A DNA stretch of 32,992 nt from Acidaminococcus sp. (GCA_019416065.1 DXYB01000023.1:1-32992); one strand, 5' to 3'. Shown: positions 1 to 8,247, numbered from the stretch's first letter. Translations and numbers: made by a program. Notes: a model not told the origin generated them from the sequence alone.

Positions 1-50
1 CCAGAAAAGGATGAATTTGGGGTCCTCCCCAACATTTGACAAAGAACCTA

Positions 51-97
51 AAAAAGCTGTGAAGAAGGGCATCTAATTGCCCTTTTTCACAGCTTTT
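51..97 (-). terminator. Rho-independent terminator of purC
   Basis: Two arms of about 19 bases pair with a single G-T wobble around an 8-base loop (atctaatt). On the minus strand the hairpin is followed by a T run (complement of 49-55). It lies just downstream of the purC stop codon at 108-110. Confidence 0.85.
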
Positions 98-107
98 GGC
101 ATAGGGA

Positions 108-980
108 TTATGCGAACTTTTTGCCCGTGAGCATTTCGAACGCTTCTTTATATTTGGCAATGGTTTTGTCGATGACCTCCTGGGGCAACAGATAATCGCT
201 ACCAGGATTTGCTTTCAGCCAATCCCGGACAAACTGCTTGTCGTAGGAAGGCTGGGATTTTCCGGCTTCGTATCCCTTAAGGGGCCAGAAACGAGAGCTA
301 TCAGGGGTGAGCATTTCATCACCTAAAACAATTTCGCCTTTTTCATTCAGGCCAAACTCAAATTTGGTATCGGCGATGATGATTCCTCGGCTATAAGCAT
401 AATCCGCACATTGCTTGTATAAAGCAATGGTATAGGCGCTGATTTTTTCGGTATATTCTTTTCCTTTTCCTGGGAAAATTCTTTCTAGGTAGTCTACACA
501 TTGTTCGGGAGAAATGTTTTCGTCATGGTCGCCCAGCTCTGCCTTAGTACTGGGGGTAAAAATAGGCTCTGCCAGCTTCTGGCATTCCTTTAACCCTGTT
601 GGCATTTTCATGCCACACACGGTACCATCTTTTTCATAGGATTCCCAGCCGCTGCCGGTAATGTACCCGCGAACGATGCACTCTACAGGAATCATCTGAA
701 GCTTTTTGCATTTCATGCTCTTTCCAGCGAATTCCGGGGTACGGAAAAATTCTGGCATATCTTCTGGATCTACACTAATCATATGGTTTGGGACGATATT
801 TTTGGTGTAGTCAAACCAGAATTTGGACATTTGGGTCAGAACAGCACCTTTATCGGTAATGGTGTTTTTTAAAATATGGTCAAATGCAGAAATGCGGTCA
901 CTGGCAACCATGATCAGGCTGTCACCAATGTCATAAATCTCGCGGACTTTTCCAGACTTGATAGGTTTGTATTCCTTCAT
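108..980 (-). CDS. purC: Phosphoribosylaminoimidazole-succinocarboxamide (SAICAR) synthase
   Basis: Joins CAIR and aspartate using ATP to give SAICAR in cytosolic de novo purine synthesis. Recognisable signatures are the N-terminal SGKVREIYDIGD, the nucleotide-site segment VASDRISAFD, IPVECIVRGYITGSGWESY, and DTKFEFGL followed by DEMLTPDSSRFWP. At 290 aa it belongs to the longer, yeast Ade1-like class rather than the roughly 240-aa Bacillus-type PurC. The extra length includes the segment around TPSTKAELGDHDENI. The ATG at 980 has a GGAGGATGG Shine-Dalgarno. The gene stands alone with its own promoter and terminator. It is about 25 kb from, and opposite in strand to, the pur operon at 25787-31321. 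The functional assignment is secure; the class assignment rests on remembered sequences. Confidence 0.96.
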   Translation of the reverse strand: MKEYKPIKSGKVREIYDIGDSLIMVASDRISAFDHILKNTITDKGAVLTQMSKFWFDYTKNIVPNHMISVDPEDMPEFFRTPEFAGKSMKCKKLQMIPVECIVRGYITGSGWESYEKDGTVCGMKMPTGLKECQKLAEPIFTPSTKAELGDHDENISPEQCVDYLERIFPGKGKEYTEKISAYTIALYKQCADYAYSRGIIIADTKFEFGLNEKGEIVLGDEMLTPDSSRFWPLKGYEAGKSQPSYDKQFVRDWLKANPGSDYLLPQEVIDKTIAKYKEAFEMLTGKKFA

Positions 981-1018
981 AATCCATCCTCCCTATATAT
1001 TGCAGATTTTCTGCCCTT

Positions 1019-1048
1019 ATCATACCACATAATCTAGCTTAGGTCGAA
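1019..1048 (-). promoter_or_regulatory. Probable purC promoter
   Basis: On the minus strand: -35 TTCGAC (complement of 1043-1048), an 18-base spacer and an extended -10 TGgTATGAT (TATGAT is the complement of 1019-1024). This leaves a leader of about 30 bases before the purC ATG. The leader contains a small hairpin, GCAGA-ttt-TCTGC, at 1003-1015. I see no PurBox pair here. Confidence 0.55.
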
Positions 1049-1169
1049 TGTTTTTTGTAAAAGAAACTATATTGTTTGTGTTATTGAATGGAAATCAGCT
1101 AGAAAAAAAGAAAAAAGTTCAAGGAAAATAAGGATATAGCAAGAGGATGCCAAAGGTGTGCCCATTTCG

Positions 1170-1191
1170 TGAACAATAAAAGGAATGTTCA
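1170..1191. promoter_or_regulatory. Operator-like inverted repeat upstream of the ACT-PFL unit
   Basis: TGAACA (1170-1175) and TGTTCA (1186-1191) are a perfect inverted pair with a 10-base spacer, ending 7 bases before the -35 hexamer at 1199. The size and position fit a dimeric repressor or activator site. No regulator is encoded nearby, so this is a suggestion only. Confidence 0.3.
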
Positions 1192-1198
1192 GTTTCCG

Positions 1199-1227
1199 TT
1201 GAATCAAAAGATGATATAGTTTATAAT
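1199..1227 (+). promoter_or_regulatory. Probable promoter of the ACT-PFL-nth unit
   Basis: -35 TTGAAT (1199-1204), a 17-base spacer and a perfect -10 TATAAT (1222-1227). Transcription would start near 1234, giving a leader of about 70 bases before the ATG at 1307. Confidence 0.65.
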
Positions 1228-1306
1228 AAACCAAAGTGACCCGAAACGCCGTAAAACGTCTCGGCAGGGTACACTGCTTACCAGTAAAGAAGGGGTGTTA
1301 CATCGT

Positions 1307-1576
1307 ATGCGGATTGTTATGACTATTGTTGGGGTGGATAAAGTCGGAATTATTGCCAAGGCTAGCACGCTGCTTGCAGAAAACCAGGTGAATATCCTGA
1401 CCATTAACCAGAATATTATCGACGGGTTCTTCAATATGGTATTGATTGGGGATTTGGATGGGGCTGCAGTCTCTGTGGCGGCGTTGAAAGAAAAGGCCAG
1501 TGCACTGGGTAAAGCCATCGGAGTAGAGATCCGGGTCCAGAGCGAGGAAATCTTTACCGCTATGCATCGGATCTGA
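1307..1576 (+). CDS. ACT-domain protein, UPF0237 family
   Basis: A small protein of 89 aa that is essentially one ACT domain. The start MRIVMTIVGVDKVGIIAKAS and the later segment VNILTINQNIIDGFFNMVL are typical of the UPF0237/GcvR-like family. ACT domains bind small ligands, commonly amino acids, but the ligand of this family is not established. I place the start at the ATG at 1307, about 10 bases after GAAGGGGTG. A GTG at 1295 would add four residues but lies inside that Shine-Dalgarno. Its stop is 11 bases before the PFL-like gene, with GAGGAGG between. This ACT/UPF0210 pairing is common in Firmicutes and suggests the ACT protein senses a ligand for its partner. Confidence 0.9.
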   Translation: MRIVMTIVGVDKVGIIAKASTLLAENQVNILTINQNIIDGFFNMVLIGDLDGAAVSVAALKEKASALGKAIGVEIRVQSEEIFTAMHRI

Positions 1577-1587
1577 GGAGGCAAAGC

Positions 1588-2949
1588 ATGATATACGATA
1601 TCAAGGACGTATTGGAAACCACCCAGATGATTACCAAAAATAATCTGGATGTACGTACCATTACTATGGGTATTAGCTTGCGGGATTGTTCCGATCCGGA
1701 TGTGAAAGTATGCGCCCAAAAAATTTATGAAAAGATTACAACAACCGCCAAAGATTTGGTCAAAGTAGGGACGGATCTGGAAGCGGAGCTGGGGGTTCCC
1801 ATTATTCATAAACGGATTTCTGTAACACCGATTTCCCTGGTAGGGGAATCCTGCAAAACAGAGAGTTACGTGCCACTGGCTAAAGCAATGGATGAGGCCG
1901 CTAAGGCTGTGGGGGTAAATTTTATAGGCGGTTTTAGTGCGCTGGTAGAAAAAGGCTATACCCGGGGAGACCGCACTTTGATTGCATCCATTCCAGAAGC
2001 TCTAGCGACCACAAATCTGGTTTGCTCTTCCGTAGCCATTGGCTCTACCAAAGCAGGGATTAATATGGATGCCGTGAAACAGATGGGTGAAGTTGTAAAA
2101 GAAACCGCGCGTCTTACGGCTGATCAAGATGCTTTAGGCTGTGCCAAACTCGTGGTATTCTGTAATCCGGTACAGGACAATCCATTTATGGCAGGCGCTT
2201 TTCATGGTGTAACAGAACCTGAAACGGTCATTAATGTGGGAGTTTCCGGCCCGGGTGTTGTTAAACATGCCCTGGAATCCGTGAAAGGGCAGGATATCGG
2301 CGTAGTCGCAGAGACCATCAAAAAAACTGCTTTTAAAATTACCCGTGTAGGGCAACTGGTTGCCCAGGAAGCGGCGAAACGGCTGCATACCCAGTTTGGG
2401 ATTATTGACTTATCATTAGCACCTACCCCGGCGGTAGGAGACTCGGTGGCACATATCTTGGAAGAAATTGGACTGGAATCTTGCGGATGTCCGGGCACAA
2501 CGGCTGCCCTTGCGATGCTTAATGACGCGGTAAAAAAAGGCGGCTTAATGGCTTCTAGCTATGTAGGCGGGCTTTCCGGTGCGTTTATTCCTGTTTCTGA
2601 GGATGCCGGGATGATCGCCGCCGTGGAGAAAAATTCTCTCACGTTGGAAAAATTAGAAGCCATGACCTGCGTCTGCTCTGTCGGCTTGGATATGATTGCA
2701 GTGCCTGGGGATACCACTGCAGAAACCATAGCGGCTGTGATTGCTGATGAAGCAGCTGTCGGGATGATTAATAATAAAACAACAGCAGTTCGTCTGATCC
2801 CTGTTCCTGGTAAAAAAGTGGGAGACAAAGTAGAATTTGGTGGCCTTTTAGGATATGCGCCAGTTATTTCTGTCAATCAATTTAAACCGGATATATTTAT
2901 TAACCGGGGCGGACGCATCCCGGCTCCCGTACGGAGCTTAACCAACTGA
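1588..2949 (+). CDS. PFL family protein (UPF0210, DUF711)
   Basis: 453 aa, the usual family length. Recognised by its N-terminus (IKDVLETTQMI, then DVRTITMGISLRDC), the segment KRISVTPISLVGES and the glycine-rich C-terminal half with SCGCPGTTAALAMLNDAVKK. The family is named for a structural relation to pyruvate formate-lyase. Its reaction is unknown to me, and I see no evidence that it is a working glycyl-radical enzyme. The start follows GAGGAGGCAAAGC. The stop codon TGA overlaps the nth start by one base, so the two are translationally coupled. The family call is firm; the function is unknown. Confidence 0.92.
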   Translation: MIYDIKDVLETTQMITKNNLDVRTITMGISLRDCSDPDVKVCAQKIYEKITTTAKDLVKVGTDLEAELGVPIIHKRISVTPISLVGESCKTESYVPLAKAMDEAAKAVGVNFIGGFSALVEKGYTRGDRTLIASIPEALATTNLVCSSVAIGSTKAGINMDAVKQMGEVVKETARLTADQDALGCAKLVVFCNPVQDNPFMAGAFHGVTEPETVINVGVSGPGVVKHALESVKGQDIGVVAETIKKTAFKITRVGQLVAQEAAKRLHTQFGIIDLSLAPTPAVGDSVAHILEEIGLESCGCPGTTAALAMLNDAVKKGGLMASSYVGGLSGAFIPVSEDAGMIAAVEKNSLTLEKLEAMTCVCSVGLDMIAVPGDTTAETIAAVIADEAAVGMINNKTTAVRLIPVPGKKVGDKVEFGGLLGYAPVISVNQFKPDIFINRGGRIPAPVRSLTN

Positions 2950-3581
2950 TGCGCAGCACTGCTCGTATTAAAGCTGCCCTGGCAGGTCTGGAGGCTGCTT
3001 ATAAAGGAAAAGGAACGGCACTGCACTACCAGTCCCCGTTTGAGTTGCTTATTGCCGTGGTGCTCTCTGCACAATGTACGGACGAACGGGTGAATAAAGT
3101 GACTGCTAGACTATTTCCCAATTTTAGCACACCAGAAAAAATGCTTCGCCTGGATCAGGCACAGCTGGAAAGTAAAATCCGGGATTGTGGTTTGTTCCGT
3201 TCCAAAGCCAAACATATTCTAGGATTGTGCGCAAAACTCGTGGACGATTTCCACGGAGAAATACCACAAACACTGCAGGAATTAATGAGTTTGCCGGGTG
3301 TAGGACGCAAAACTGCTGACGTGATGCTTAGTGTTGCTTTTGGTCAGCCTGCCATTGCGGTGGATACCCATGTGTTCAGGGTTTCGCACCGCTTGGGGCT
3401 TAGCCAAGGCGCAGATCCTCTGGCAGTAGAAAAAGACCTGATGCAGCTGCTGCCTAAAGAAAAATGGGGCGAGGCACACCATTGGCTGATCTGGCATGGG
3501 CGAAATATATGCCGTGCCAGAAAGCCACTGTGCACCCAATGTCCCGTTATGGACTATTGCCCCTCACGCATACTGGAGTAA
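2949..3581 (+). CDS. nth: Endonuclease III, DNA glycosylase/AP lyase
   Basis: Removes oxidised pyrimidines and cleaves the resulting abasic site in base excision repair. The helix-hairpin-helix LPGVGRKTAD carries the catalytic lysine (Lys121), and AVDTHVFR carries the catalytic aspartate (Asp139). Four cysteines at 188, 195, 198 and 204 have the C-x6-C-x2-C-x5-C spacing of the [4Fe-4S] cluster. Positions match E. coli Nth shifted by one, and the 210-aa length is normal. Its ATG overlaps the previous stop by one base. The gene for the unknown 515-aa protein follows 34 bases later. Confidence 0.97.
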   Translation: MRSTARIKAALAGLEAAYKGKGTALHYQSPFELLIAVVLSAQCTDERVNKVTARLFPNFSTPEKMLRLDQAQLESKIRDCGLFRSKAKHILGLCAKLVDDFHGEIPQTLQELMSLPGVGRKTADVMLSVAFGQPAIAVDTHVFRVSHRLGLSQGADPLAVEKDLMQLLPKEKWGEAHHWLIWHGRNICRARKPLCTQCPVMDYCPSRILE

Positions 3582-3615
3582 ACAATAAACGATGAAATAA
3601 ACAGGTGAAAACTGT

Positions 3616-5163
3616 ATGGCTAATGTATACGACGCAATAAAAGCGTTTTACGAGAATGATCCCGATTGGGAGCTGATCCTTTCCCAAATTGATGTGGAAA
3701 ACTTCTTTCGCCATATGGCGTGGCAGGGGATCACAGATAAACAAATGCAGCGCCAGTGGAAGTACATAGTCATGTTGTGCATTTACCTGGAAAATGCGGA
3801 GCTGGAACTCTTTGATCTTACAGAAGATGAGCTGGTGGACTTGGTATCCTGGTGTGGGCGCAATGTGGCTGATTTTTCCATCACCTTTGTGACAGTGAAA
3901 GAACTACTGGAAACCCTGGGACAGTTTTTTGTATTTTTGAAGAAAGGTGGTATCGTGGAAAGCTCTCTGCCGCCTTATCTTGCTATGCAGCAGTTGCTCC
4001 GGGATGATGGGACACTAGCGATTATTGACGAAGAAGGGAACTATCTGCCGGGAGAAGAATCCCGGGAAGAAACGGCTGCTCCTCCTGCGGAAGGCAGGGT
4101 GTTTCTAAATGCTGAGGAATCTCTGAATGGACTTATGCAGGAAATTCATCAGTTCTTTCAGAAGGATGAATTCAATTTAGATTTTGAGCGGGCCATCTTC
4201 CTTTACGAAACGGCAATGGGACCACTGGATCCGGCTCTGGTCGGCCGGGAGGCAGATCATTTTTGGCAAGGTTTTTGGGATTATTTTCTTTTTGATTATC
4301 ACTTGCTCTTGGGGGACCAAATCCCCTTACAATATTTTAAAATGCATGGTGGAAGCCAGTATCCACAACTGGTTTCTGAATTATGCCAAGGCTTTCTAGC
4401 TTTGTTCACCATTGAAGACATGGTGAATGAGAATCACTATGTGTGCCGGGATTTTCTTACTGGTGAGCCGTATTTTTTTACCTTTTATCTGGAAGAGGAA
4501 GAGCCGCTGGAAGATTTGATTATGCTGGGGCATGTGTTTTATAACCAGAGTATAGGGATGAACTACCTCCAATGCTATAGACTGCGCCCTTTGGCCAGGA
4601 AACGCCTACTGGAAGTGCTGGAAGATTGCCTGAAATGGTATGATGTGCATAACCCCGGAGCCTTTTGGGAAGAGCTTTTCGGACGCCACGCCCTGTTATG
4701 TCGAAAAATACTGAAACTGGCAGGAGAAAACCCTGCCTTGCTACGGTTTTCTCATGATACGGCCCAATGGGCCTACCAACCGCCGCAGCTTTCAGAAAAA
4801 TTATCCAATGTGGAGGTCTTGTTACAAAGCCTTCTATTAGGGACGGGAAGAAGCCACTATGATGTGCAGCTTTGCCGTTGTATGTGGCAGGATTTCCTTA
4901 AGTGTCATCCGCGTACAGAATTGTATCCACTCACTGTGTGGGCGGCGGCAATAGGACGAATTTTTCGTTCCATCAATGAAGCACAGCCTACTGTGTATCA
5001 CATGCCGTCACGGCAGCCGCTTGGGATCTCTGAAGAGCAACTGGAGGGAGCTTGTAAAATCATTTCCCAGCAGCTGCAACTGGAACCATCTGACCCCCGT
5101 TATTTGAATGAATTGGGTTTTTTACAATTATTTTCTTCGTCTAGGCAGGAGCTTGAACCATGA
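3616..5163 (+). CDS. Uncharacterised 515-aa acidic protein
   Basis: I do not recognise a family. The protein is soluble-looking, acidic, and rich in Phe, Tyr, Trp and Leu, with no signal peptide and no long hydrophobic segment. The N-terminal ~120 residues appear helical and end in TLGQFFVFLKKGGI, which loosely recalls the core-binding region of tyrosine recombinases, but no catalytic domain follows. A low-complexity Glu/Ala linker (about residues 145-160) separates this from a helical region of about 350 residues that includes an acidic patch, YLEEEEPLEDL. The ATG at 3616 follows ACAGGTGAAAACTGT. The gene overlaps the zinc-ribbon gene by four bases (ATGA), so the two are probably coupled and may act together. 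Confidence 0.85.
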   Translation: MANVYDAIKAFYENDPDWELILSQIDVENFFRHMAWQGITDKQMQRQWKYIVMLCIYLENAELELFDLTEDELVDLVSWCGRNVADFSITFVTVKELLETLGQFFVFLKKGGIVESSLPPYLAMQQLLRDDGTLAIIDEEGNYLPGEESREETAAPPAEGRVFLNAEESLNGLMQEIHQFFQKDEFNLDFERAIFLYETAMGPLDPALVGREADHFWQGFWDYFLFDYHLLLGDQIPLQYFKMHGGSQYPQLVSELCQGFLALFTIEDMVNENHYVCRDFLTGEPYFFTFYLEEEEPLEDLIMLGHVFYNQSIGMNYLQCYRLRPLARKRLLEVLEDCLKWYDVHNPGAFWEELFGRHALLCRKILKLAGENPALLRFSHDTAQWAYQPPQLSEKLSNVEVLLQSLLLGTGRSHYDVQLCRCMWQDFLKCHPRTELYPLTVWAAAIGRIFRSINEAQPTVYHMPSRQPLGISEEQLEGACKIISQQLQLEPSDPRYLNELGFLQLFSSSRQELEP

Positions 5164-5567
5164 TATGTAAAAATTGTGGTCTGGAATATCCAGACGAAAT
5201 GACAGTCTGTCCAGGTTGTGGCACGTCTAATGAAGAGATGGAGGCCCAACCCATGAGTGATCGGGAACGTGACTCCTTTGAAGGTATTACGATTGAAGCG
5301 CGGGACGATGCTCAGGAAGGGGATAGTACTTCCTATCGTGTTTATGATCAGGAAGATGTGTACCGCCAGCAGAAAAAAGCGCAGCGCAAAAAGAAATTTG
5401 CTTTTTGGTGGGATCTAGTGCGGGGAAACCTGTGGACGGTGGCAGTGGTTGGGGTCATGTTGGTGCTGTTTATTGTACTTTTGCCTACACTCTTAGGATT
5501 TTTGTTCATCGGGATTGCTGCCTATGCGGTAATTTTTATTCTCAGCCAATTCCTGAACGGCCGGTGA
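5160..5567 (+). CDS. Zinc-ribbon domain membrane protein
   Basis: 135 aa. The N-terminus holds two CxxC knuckles (CKNC at about 3-6 and CPGC at about 18-21), typical of the zinc-ribbon seen in many small Firmicute membrane proteins. An acidic linker follows, then a basic stretch (KKAQRKKKF, around 75-83), and then a hydrophobic C-terminus (about 93-132) long enough for two membrane spans, with the basic stretch likely cytoplasmic. The start ATG overlaps the stop of the 515-aa gene. No terminator is obvious after it. The function is unknown. It may anchor or regulate its upstream neighbour at the membrane. Confidence 0.85.
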   Translation: MICKNCGLEYPDEMTVCPGCGTSNEEMEAQPMSDRERDSFEGITIEARDDAQEGDSTSYRVYDQEDVYRQQKKAQRKKKFAFWWDLVRGNLWTVAVVGVMLVLFIVLLPTLLGFLFIGIAAYAVIFILSQFLNGR

Positions 5568-5599
5568 AAAACGAATGGTGTTATGTCGCAAAAGAAACA

Positions 5600-5628
5600 T
5601 TGAAAGGTACTGCATGGCATGGTATAAT
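5600..5628 (+). promoter_or_regulatory. Promoter of the thiolase gene
   Basis: -35 TTGAAA (5600-5605), a 17-base spacer and an extended -10 TGgTATAAT (TATAAT at 5623-5628). A second GGTATAAT copy lies 11 bases downstream (5632-5639). The leader to the ATG at 5762 is about 125 bases. It contains a possible weak long-range pairing, AGGTC with GACCT. Confidence 0.7.
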
Positions 5629-5761
5629 GTGGGTATAATCGAGTGCATAAGTAAAAACTATTGCACGGGATTTGGAAGGTCAATCAGCAACAGAGCAGAA
5701 AACCCTTGATGTTCTGGCGCTAGACCTATTGTCCAAACAAATTTAGAAGGGATGGTATGTT

Positions 5762-6958
5762 ATGCGTGAAGTTGTAATTGCAAGTGCTGTGAGAACGCCC
5801 ATTGGCAAGTTCGGCAACAGCCTGAAAGATGTTCCTGCTGTGGAACTTGGAGCTCTGGTTATCAAAGAAGCCCTAAAAAGAGCCAATGTGAAACCGGAAC
5901 TGGTTGACGAAGTGATCATGGGCAATGTGTTGCAGGCAGGCTTGGGCCAAAATCCTGCTAGACAGGCAGAAGTTAAAGCCGGCGTGCCATTAGAAGTACC
6001 TGCATTTACCGTAAATAAAGTTTGTGGGTCTGGCTTAAAGTGTGTAGAACTGGCAGCGCAATCTATTTTGTCCGGGGATAACGATATTGTGGTGGCAGGC
6101 GGCATGGAAAGCATGTCCAATGCTCCTTATACGATTCCTGGTAAAGTACGTTGGGGAATGAAAATGGTGATGCCTCATGCGGAAGGCAGCAACAAATTGA
6201 CCGATGTCATGGTTAATGACGGGCTGTGGGATGCTTTCAATGACTACCACATGGGTATTACGTCTGAGAACGTAGCAGCTAAATTCAATGTGACGCGTCA
6301 GGATCAGGATGAAGTAGCTGCACGCAGCCAGGCAAGAGCCATTGCTGCCATTAAAGCAGGTGCTTTCAAAGAGGAAATTGTTCCTGTAACCATTAAGACC
6401 CGTAAAGGGGATGTGGTGTTTGACACAGATGAAGGCCCCAGAGAAAGCAGCCTGGAAAGTCTTGCTAAATTAAAACCCGTCTTCAAAAAAGATGGTACCG
6501 TTACGGCTGGGAATTCCTCCGGACTGAACGATGGCGCAGCTGCATTGGTTGTAATGAGCGCTGATAAGGCAAAAGAGCTAGGAATTACTCCGCTGGCTAA
6601 GATCGTTTCTTATGCTTCTGCTGGTGTAGATCCTGCTATCATGGGAATTGGACCCATTCCTGCCAGCCGTAAAGCCTTGGCTAAAGCAGGCCTGGAAGTT
6701 AAAGATCTGGATCTGGTGGAAGCTAACGAAGCGTTTGCAGCACAGACGGTAGAAGTTGGTAGAGAACTGAAACTGGATTGGGATAAAACCAATGTGAACG
6801 GTGGTGCCATCGCTCTGGGTCATCCGATTGGAGCATCCGGTGCACGGATTTTAGTTACTTTGCTGTATGCGCTGAAACACCGTGGTGGTAAGTATGGCCT
6901 AGCTACGCTGTGTATCGGCGGCGGTATGGGAACGGCGACTGTGGTAGAAATGCTTTAA
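5762..6958 (+). CDS. thlA: Acetyl-CoA C-acetyltransferase (thiolase)
   Basis: Condenses two acetyl-CoA to acetoacetyl-CoA, or the reverse, at the head of the butyryl-CoA route. It is 398 aa, near the usual 390-395. The catalytic residues are visible: nucleophile Cys88 in NKVCGSG, His354 in GHPIGASG and Cys384 in LCIGGGMG. The start follows AGAAGGGATGG. With bcd, hbd and crt downstream the context favours the biosynthetic, butyrate-type role over fatty acid degradation. No terminator is visible in the 86 bases before bcd, so thlA and bcd may be cotranscribed. The symbol could equally be atoB. Confidence 0.96.
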   Translation: MREVVIASAVRTPIGKFGNSLKDVPAVELGALVIKEALKRANVKPELVDEVIMGNVLQAGLGQNPARQAEVKAGVPLEVPAFTVNKVCGSGLKCVELAAQSILSGDNDIVVAGGMESMSNAPYTIPGKVRWGMKMVMPHAEGSNKLTDVMVNDGLWDAFNDYHMGITSENVAAKFNVTRQDQDEVAARSQARAIAAIKAGAFKEEIVPVTIKTRKGDVVFDTDEGPRESSLESLAKLKPVFKKDGTVTAGNSSGLNDGAAALVVMSADKAKELGITPLAKIVSYASAGVDPAIMGIGPIPASRKALAKAGLEVKDLDLVEANEAFAAQTVEVGRELKLDWDKTNVNGGAIALGHPIGASGARILVTLLYALKHRGGKYGLATLCIGGGMGTATVVEML

Positions 6959-7044
6959 TGCAGGTTGGTCAGGGGGCACTGCTACCGATGTAGGGCTCTC
7001 TCTAAAATATTCATTCATAATATTGAAGAAAGAGGTATTGAGTT

Positions 7045-8196
7045 ATGAATTTTGATCTGACGGAAGACCAAGAAGCGATTAGGGAATCTGCGAAAGACTT
7101 TGCGGAAAGATATCTGGCTCCCACGGTGGAAGAAAGAGATAAAAACCACGTATGGGACCGCAAACTCATCGATGAAATGGATGCCAATGGCTTCGCCGGC
7201 ATCTGCTTCCCCGAAGAATACGGCGGCGCCGGCATGGATTATCTCAGCTATATCCTGGCAGTGGAAGAACTCTCCAAAGTAGATGATGGTACGGGTATTA
7301 CCTTATCCGCCACTGTCTCTCTGTGCGCATATCCTATTTATCTGTTCGGCACGGAAGAACAAAAACAGAAATATTTGACCCCGATTTGCGAAGGAACCCA
7401 TGTCGGTGCTTTCGGCTTGACGGAACCGTCTGCTGGTACGGATGCTTCCGCACAGCAGACCACGGCCGTACTGCAAGGGGATAAATACATCCTGAATGGT
7501 TCCAAGATCTTTATTACCAACGGCAGCCAAGCAGATACCTACGTAGTGTTTGCTATGACGGATAAGAGCCTGGGCAACCATGGCATTTCTGCTTTCATTG
7601 TAGAAAAAGGCATGCCTGGCTTCAGCTTTGGTAAGATCGAAGACAAGATGGGCGGTCATACTTCCCTGACAGCCGAATTGGTTTTCCAGGATTGCGAAGT
7701 ACCTAAAGAAAACCTGCTGGGTAAAGAAGGCGAAGGCTTTAAGATTGCTATGATGACCTTGGATGGCGGCCGTATCGGCGTTGCTGCCCAGGCTTTGGGG
7801 ATTGCAGAAGGTGCTTTGGATGCTGCTGTGAAATACTCCAAGGAAAGAGAGCAGTTCGGTCGTCCTATTTCTAAATTCCAGGCCATTGACTTTATGCTGG
7901 CTGACATGAAGATGAAAGTGGATGCCGCTCGTCTGCTGGTTTACAATGCAGCTACGCTGAAACAAGCTGGAAAACCTTATTCAGCTGAAGCCGCGACAGC
8001 AAAATGCGTTGCCTCTGATGTGGCTATGAGCGTAACCACGGATGCGGTGCAGATCTTCGGTGGGTATGGGTATACTGTAGATTATCCAGCAGAACGGTTT
8101 ATGCGTAATGCGAAAATCACGCAAATTTACGAAGGAACCAACCAAGTTATGCGTCTGGTTGTATCCAGAGCCCTACTGGCTGACAAGAAAAAATAA
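7045..8196 (+). CDS. bcd: Short-chain (butyryl-CoA) acyl-CoA dehydrogenase
   Basis: An FAD-dependent flavoenzyme that interconverts crotonyl-CoA and butyryl-CoA. It is 383 aa with the full acyl-CoA dehydrogenase fold. Signatures are GAFGLTEPSAGTDAS and FITNG (FAD and substrate region), EREQFGRPI, and QIYEGTNQV containing the catalytic base Glu363. The segment KIAMMTLDGGRIGVAAQALG closely matches clostridial and Acidaminococcus butyryl-CoA dehydrogenases as I remember them. The start follows AAAGAGGTATTGAGTT. No electron-transferring flavoprotein genes (etfB, etfA) lie beside it, although such enzymes need them, so the partner must be encoded elsewhere. A hairpin follows the stop. Specificity for C4 is inferred. 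Confidence 0.94.
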   Translation: MNFDLTEDQEAIRESAKDFAERYLAPTVEERDKNHVWDRKLIDEMDANGFAGICFPEEYGGAGMDYLSYILAVEELSKVDDGTGITLSATVSLCAYPIYLFGTEEQKQKYLTPICEGTHVGAFGLTEPSAGTDASAQQTTAVLQGDKYILNGSKIFITNGSQADTYVVFAMTDKSLGNHGISAFIVEKGMPGFSFGKIEDKMGGHTSLTAELVFQDCEVPKENLLGKEGEGFKIAMMTLDGGRIGVAAQALGIAEGALDAAVKYSKEREQFGRPISKFQAIDFMLADMKMKVDAARLLVYNAATLKQAGKPYSAEAATAKCVASDVAMSVTTDAVQIFGGYGYTVDYPAERFMRNAKITQIYEGTNQVMRLVVSRALLADKKK

Positions 8197-8209
8197 TGCA
8201 TTCCGCAAG

Positions 8210-8247
8210 AAAAGGAAAAGGGCTGGGTGATACCAGCCCTTCCTTTT
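8210..8247 (+). terminator. Hairpin terminator after bcd
   Basis: AAGGGCTGG (8218-8226) pairs with CCAGCCCTT (8233-8241), extended by AAAAGG/CCTTTT beyond a two-base bulge. The T run is only four long, so termination may be partial. Confidence 0.65.

Larger units (their letters stand above)
981..1306. other. Intergenic region between divergent purC and the ACT-domain gene
   Basis: A non-coding stretch of 326 bases. It holds the purC promoter (minus strand), an A-rich central part (about 1070-1135), a short inverted repeat (1170-1191) and the promoter of the plus-strand unit (1199-1227). The leader after that promoter contains a weak hairpin at about 1241-1258 in which CCGA pairs with TCGG and ACG with CGT. 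I see no convincing gene or known riboswitch in it. Confidence 0.6.

Noticed and set aside
1019..1048. PurBox at the purC promoter from the CGAA at 1045-1048
   Set aside because: Only a single weak half-site; no inverted partner at the expected distance.
1204..1809. A 201-codon open frame on the minus strand across the ACT-domain gene
   Set aside because: It lies opposite two well-supported genes, has no family resemblance and no ribosome site; it is a shadow frame.
3616..4000. Tyrosine-recombinase relationship of the 515-aa protein
   Set aside because: The N-terminal helical pattern is only loosely similar, and no R-H-R-Y catalytic domain follows.
7303..7965. A 220-codon open frame on the minus strand inside bcd
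   Set aside because: Entirely antisense to a clear acyl-CoA dehydrogenase, with composition typical of reverse-strand noise.
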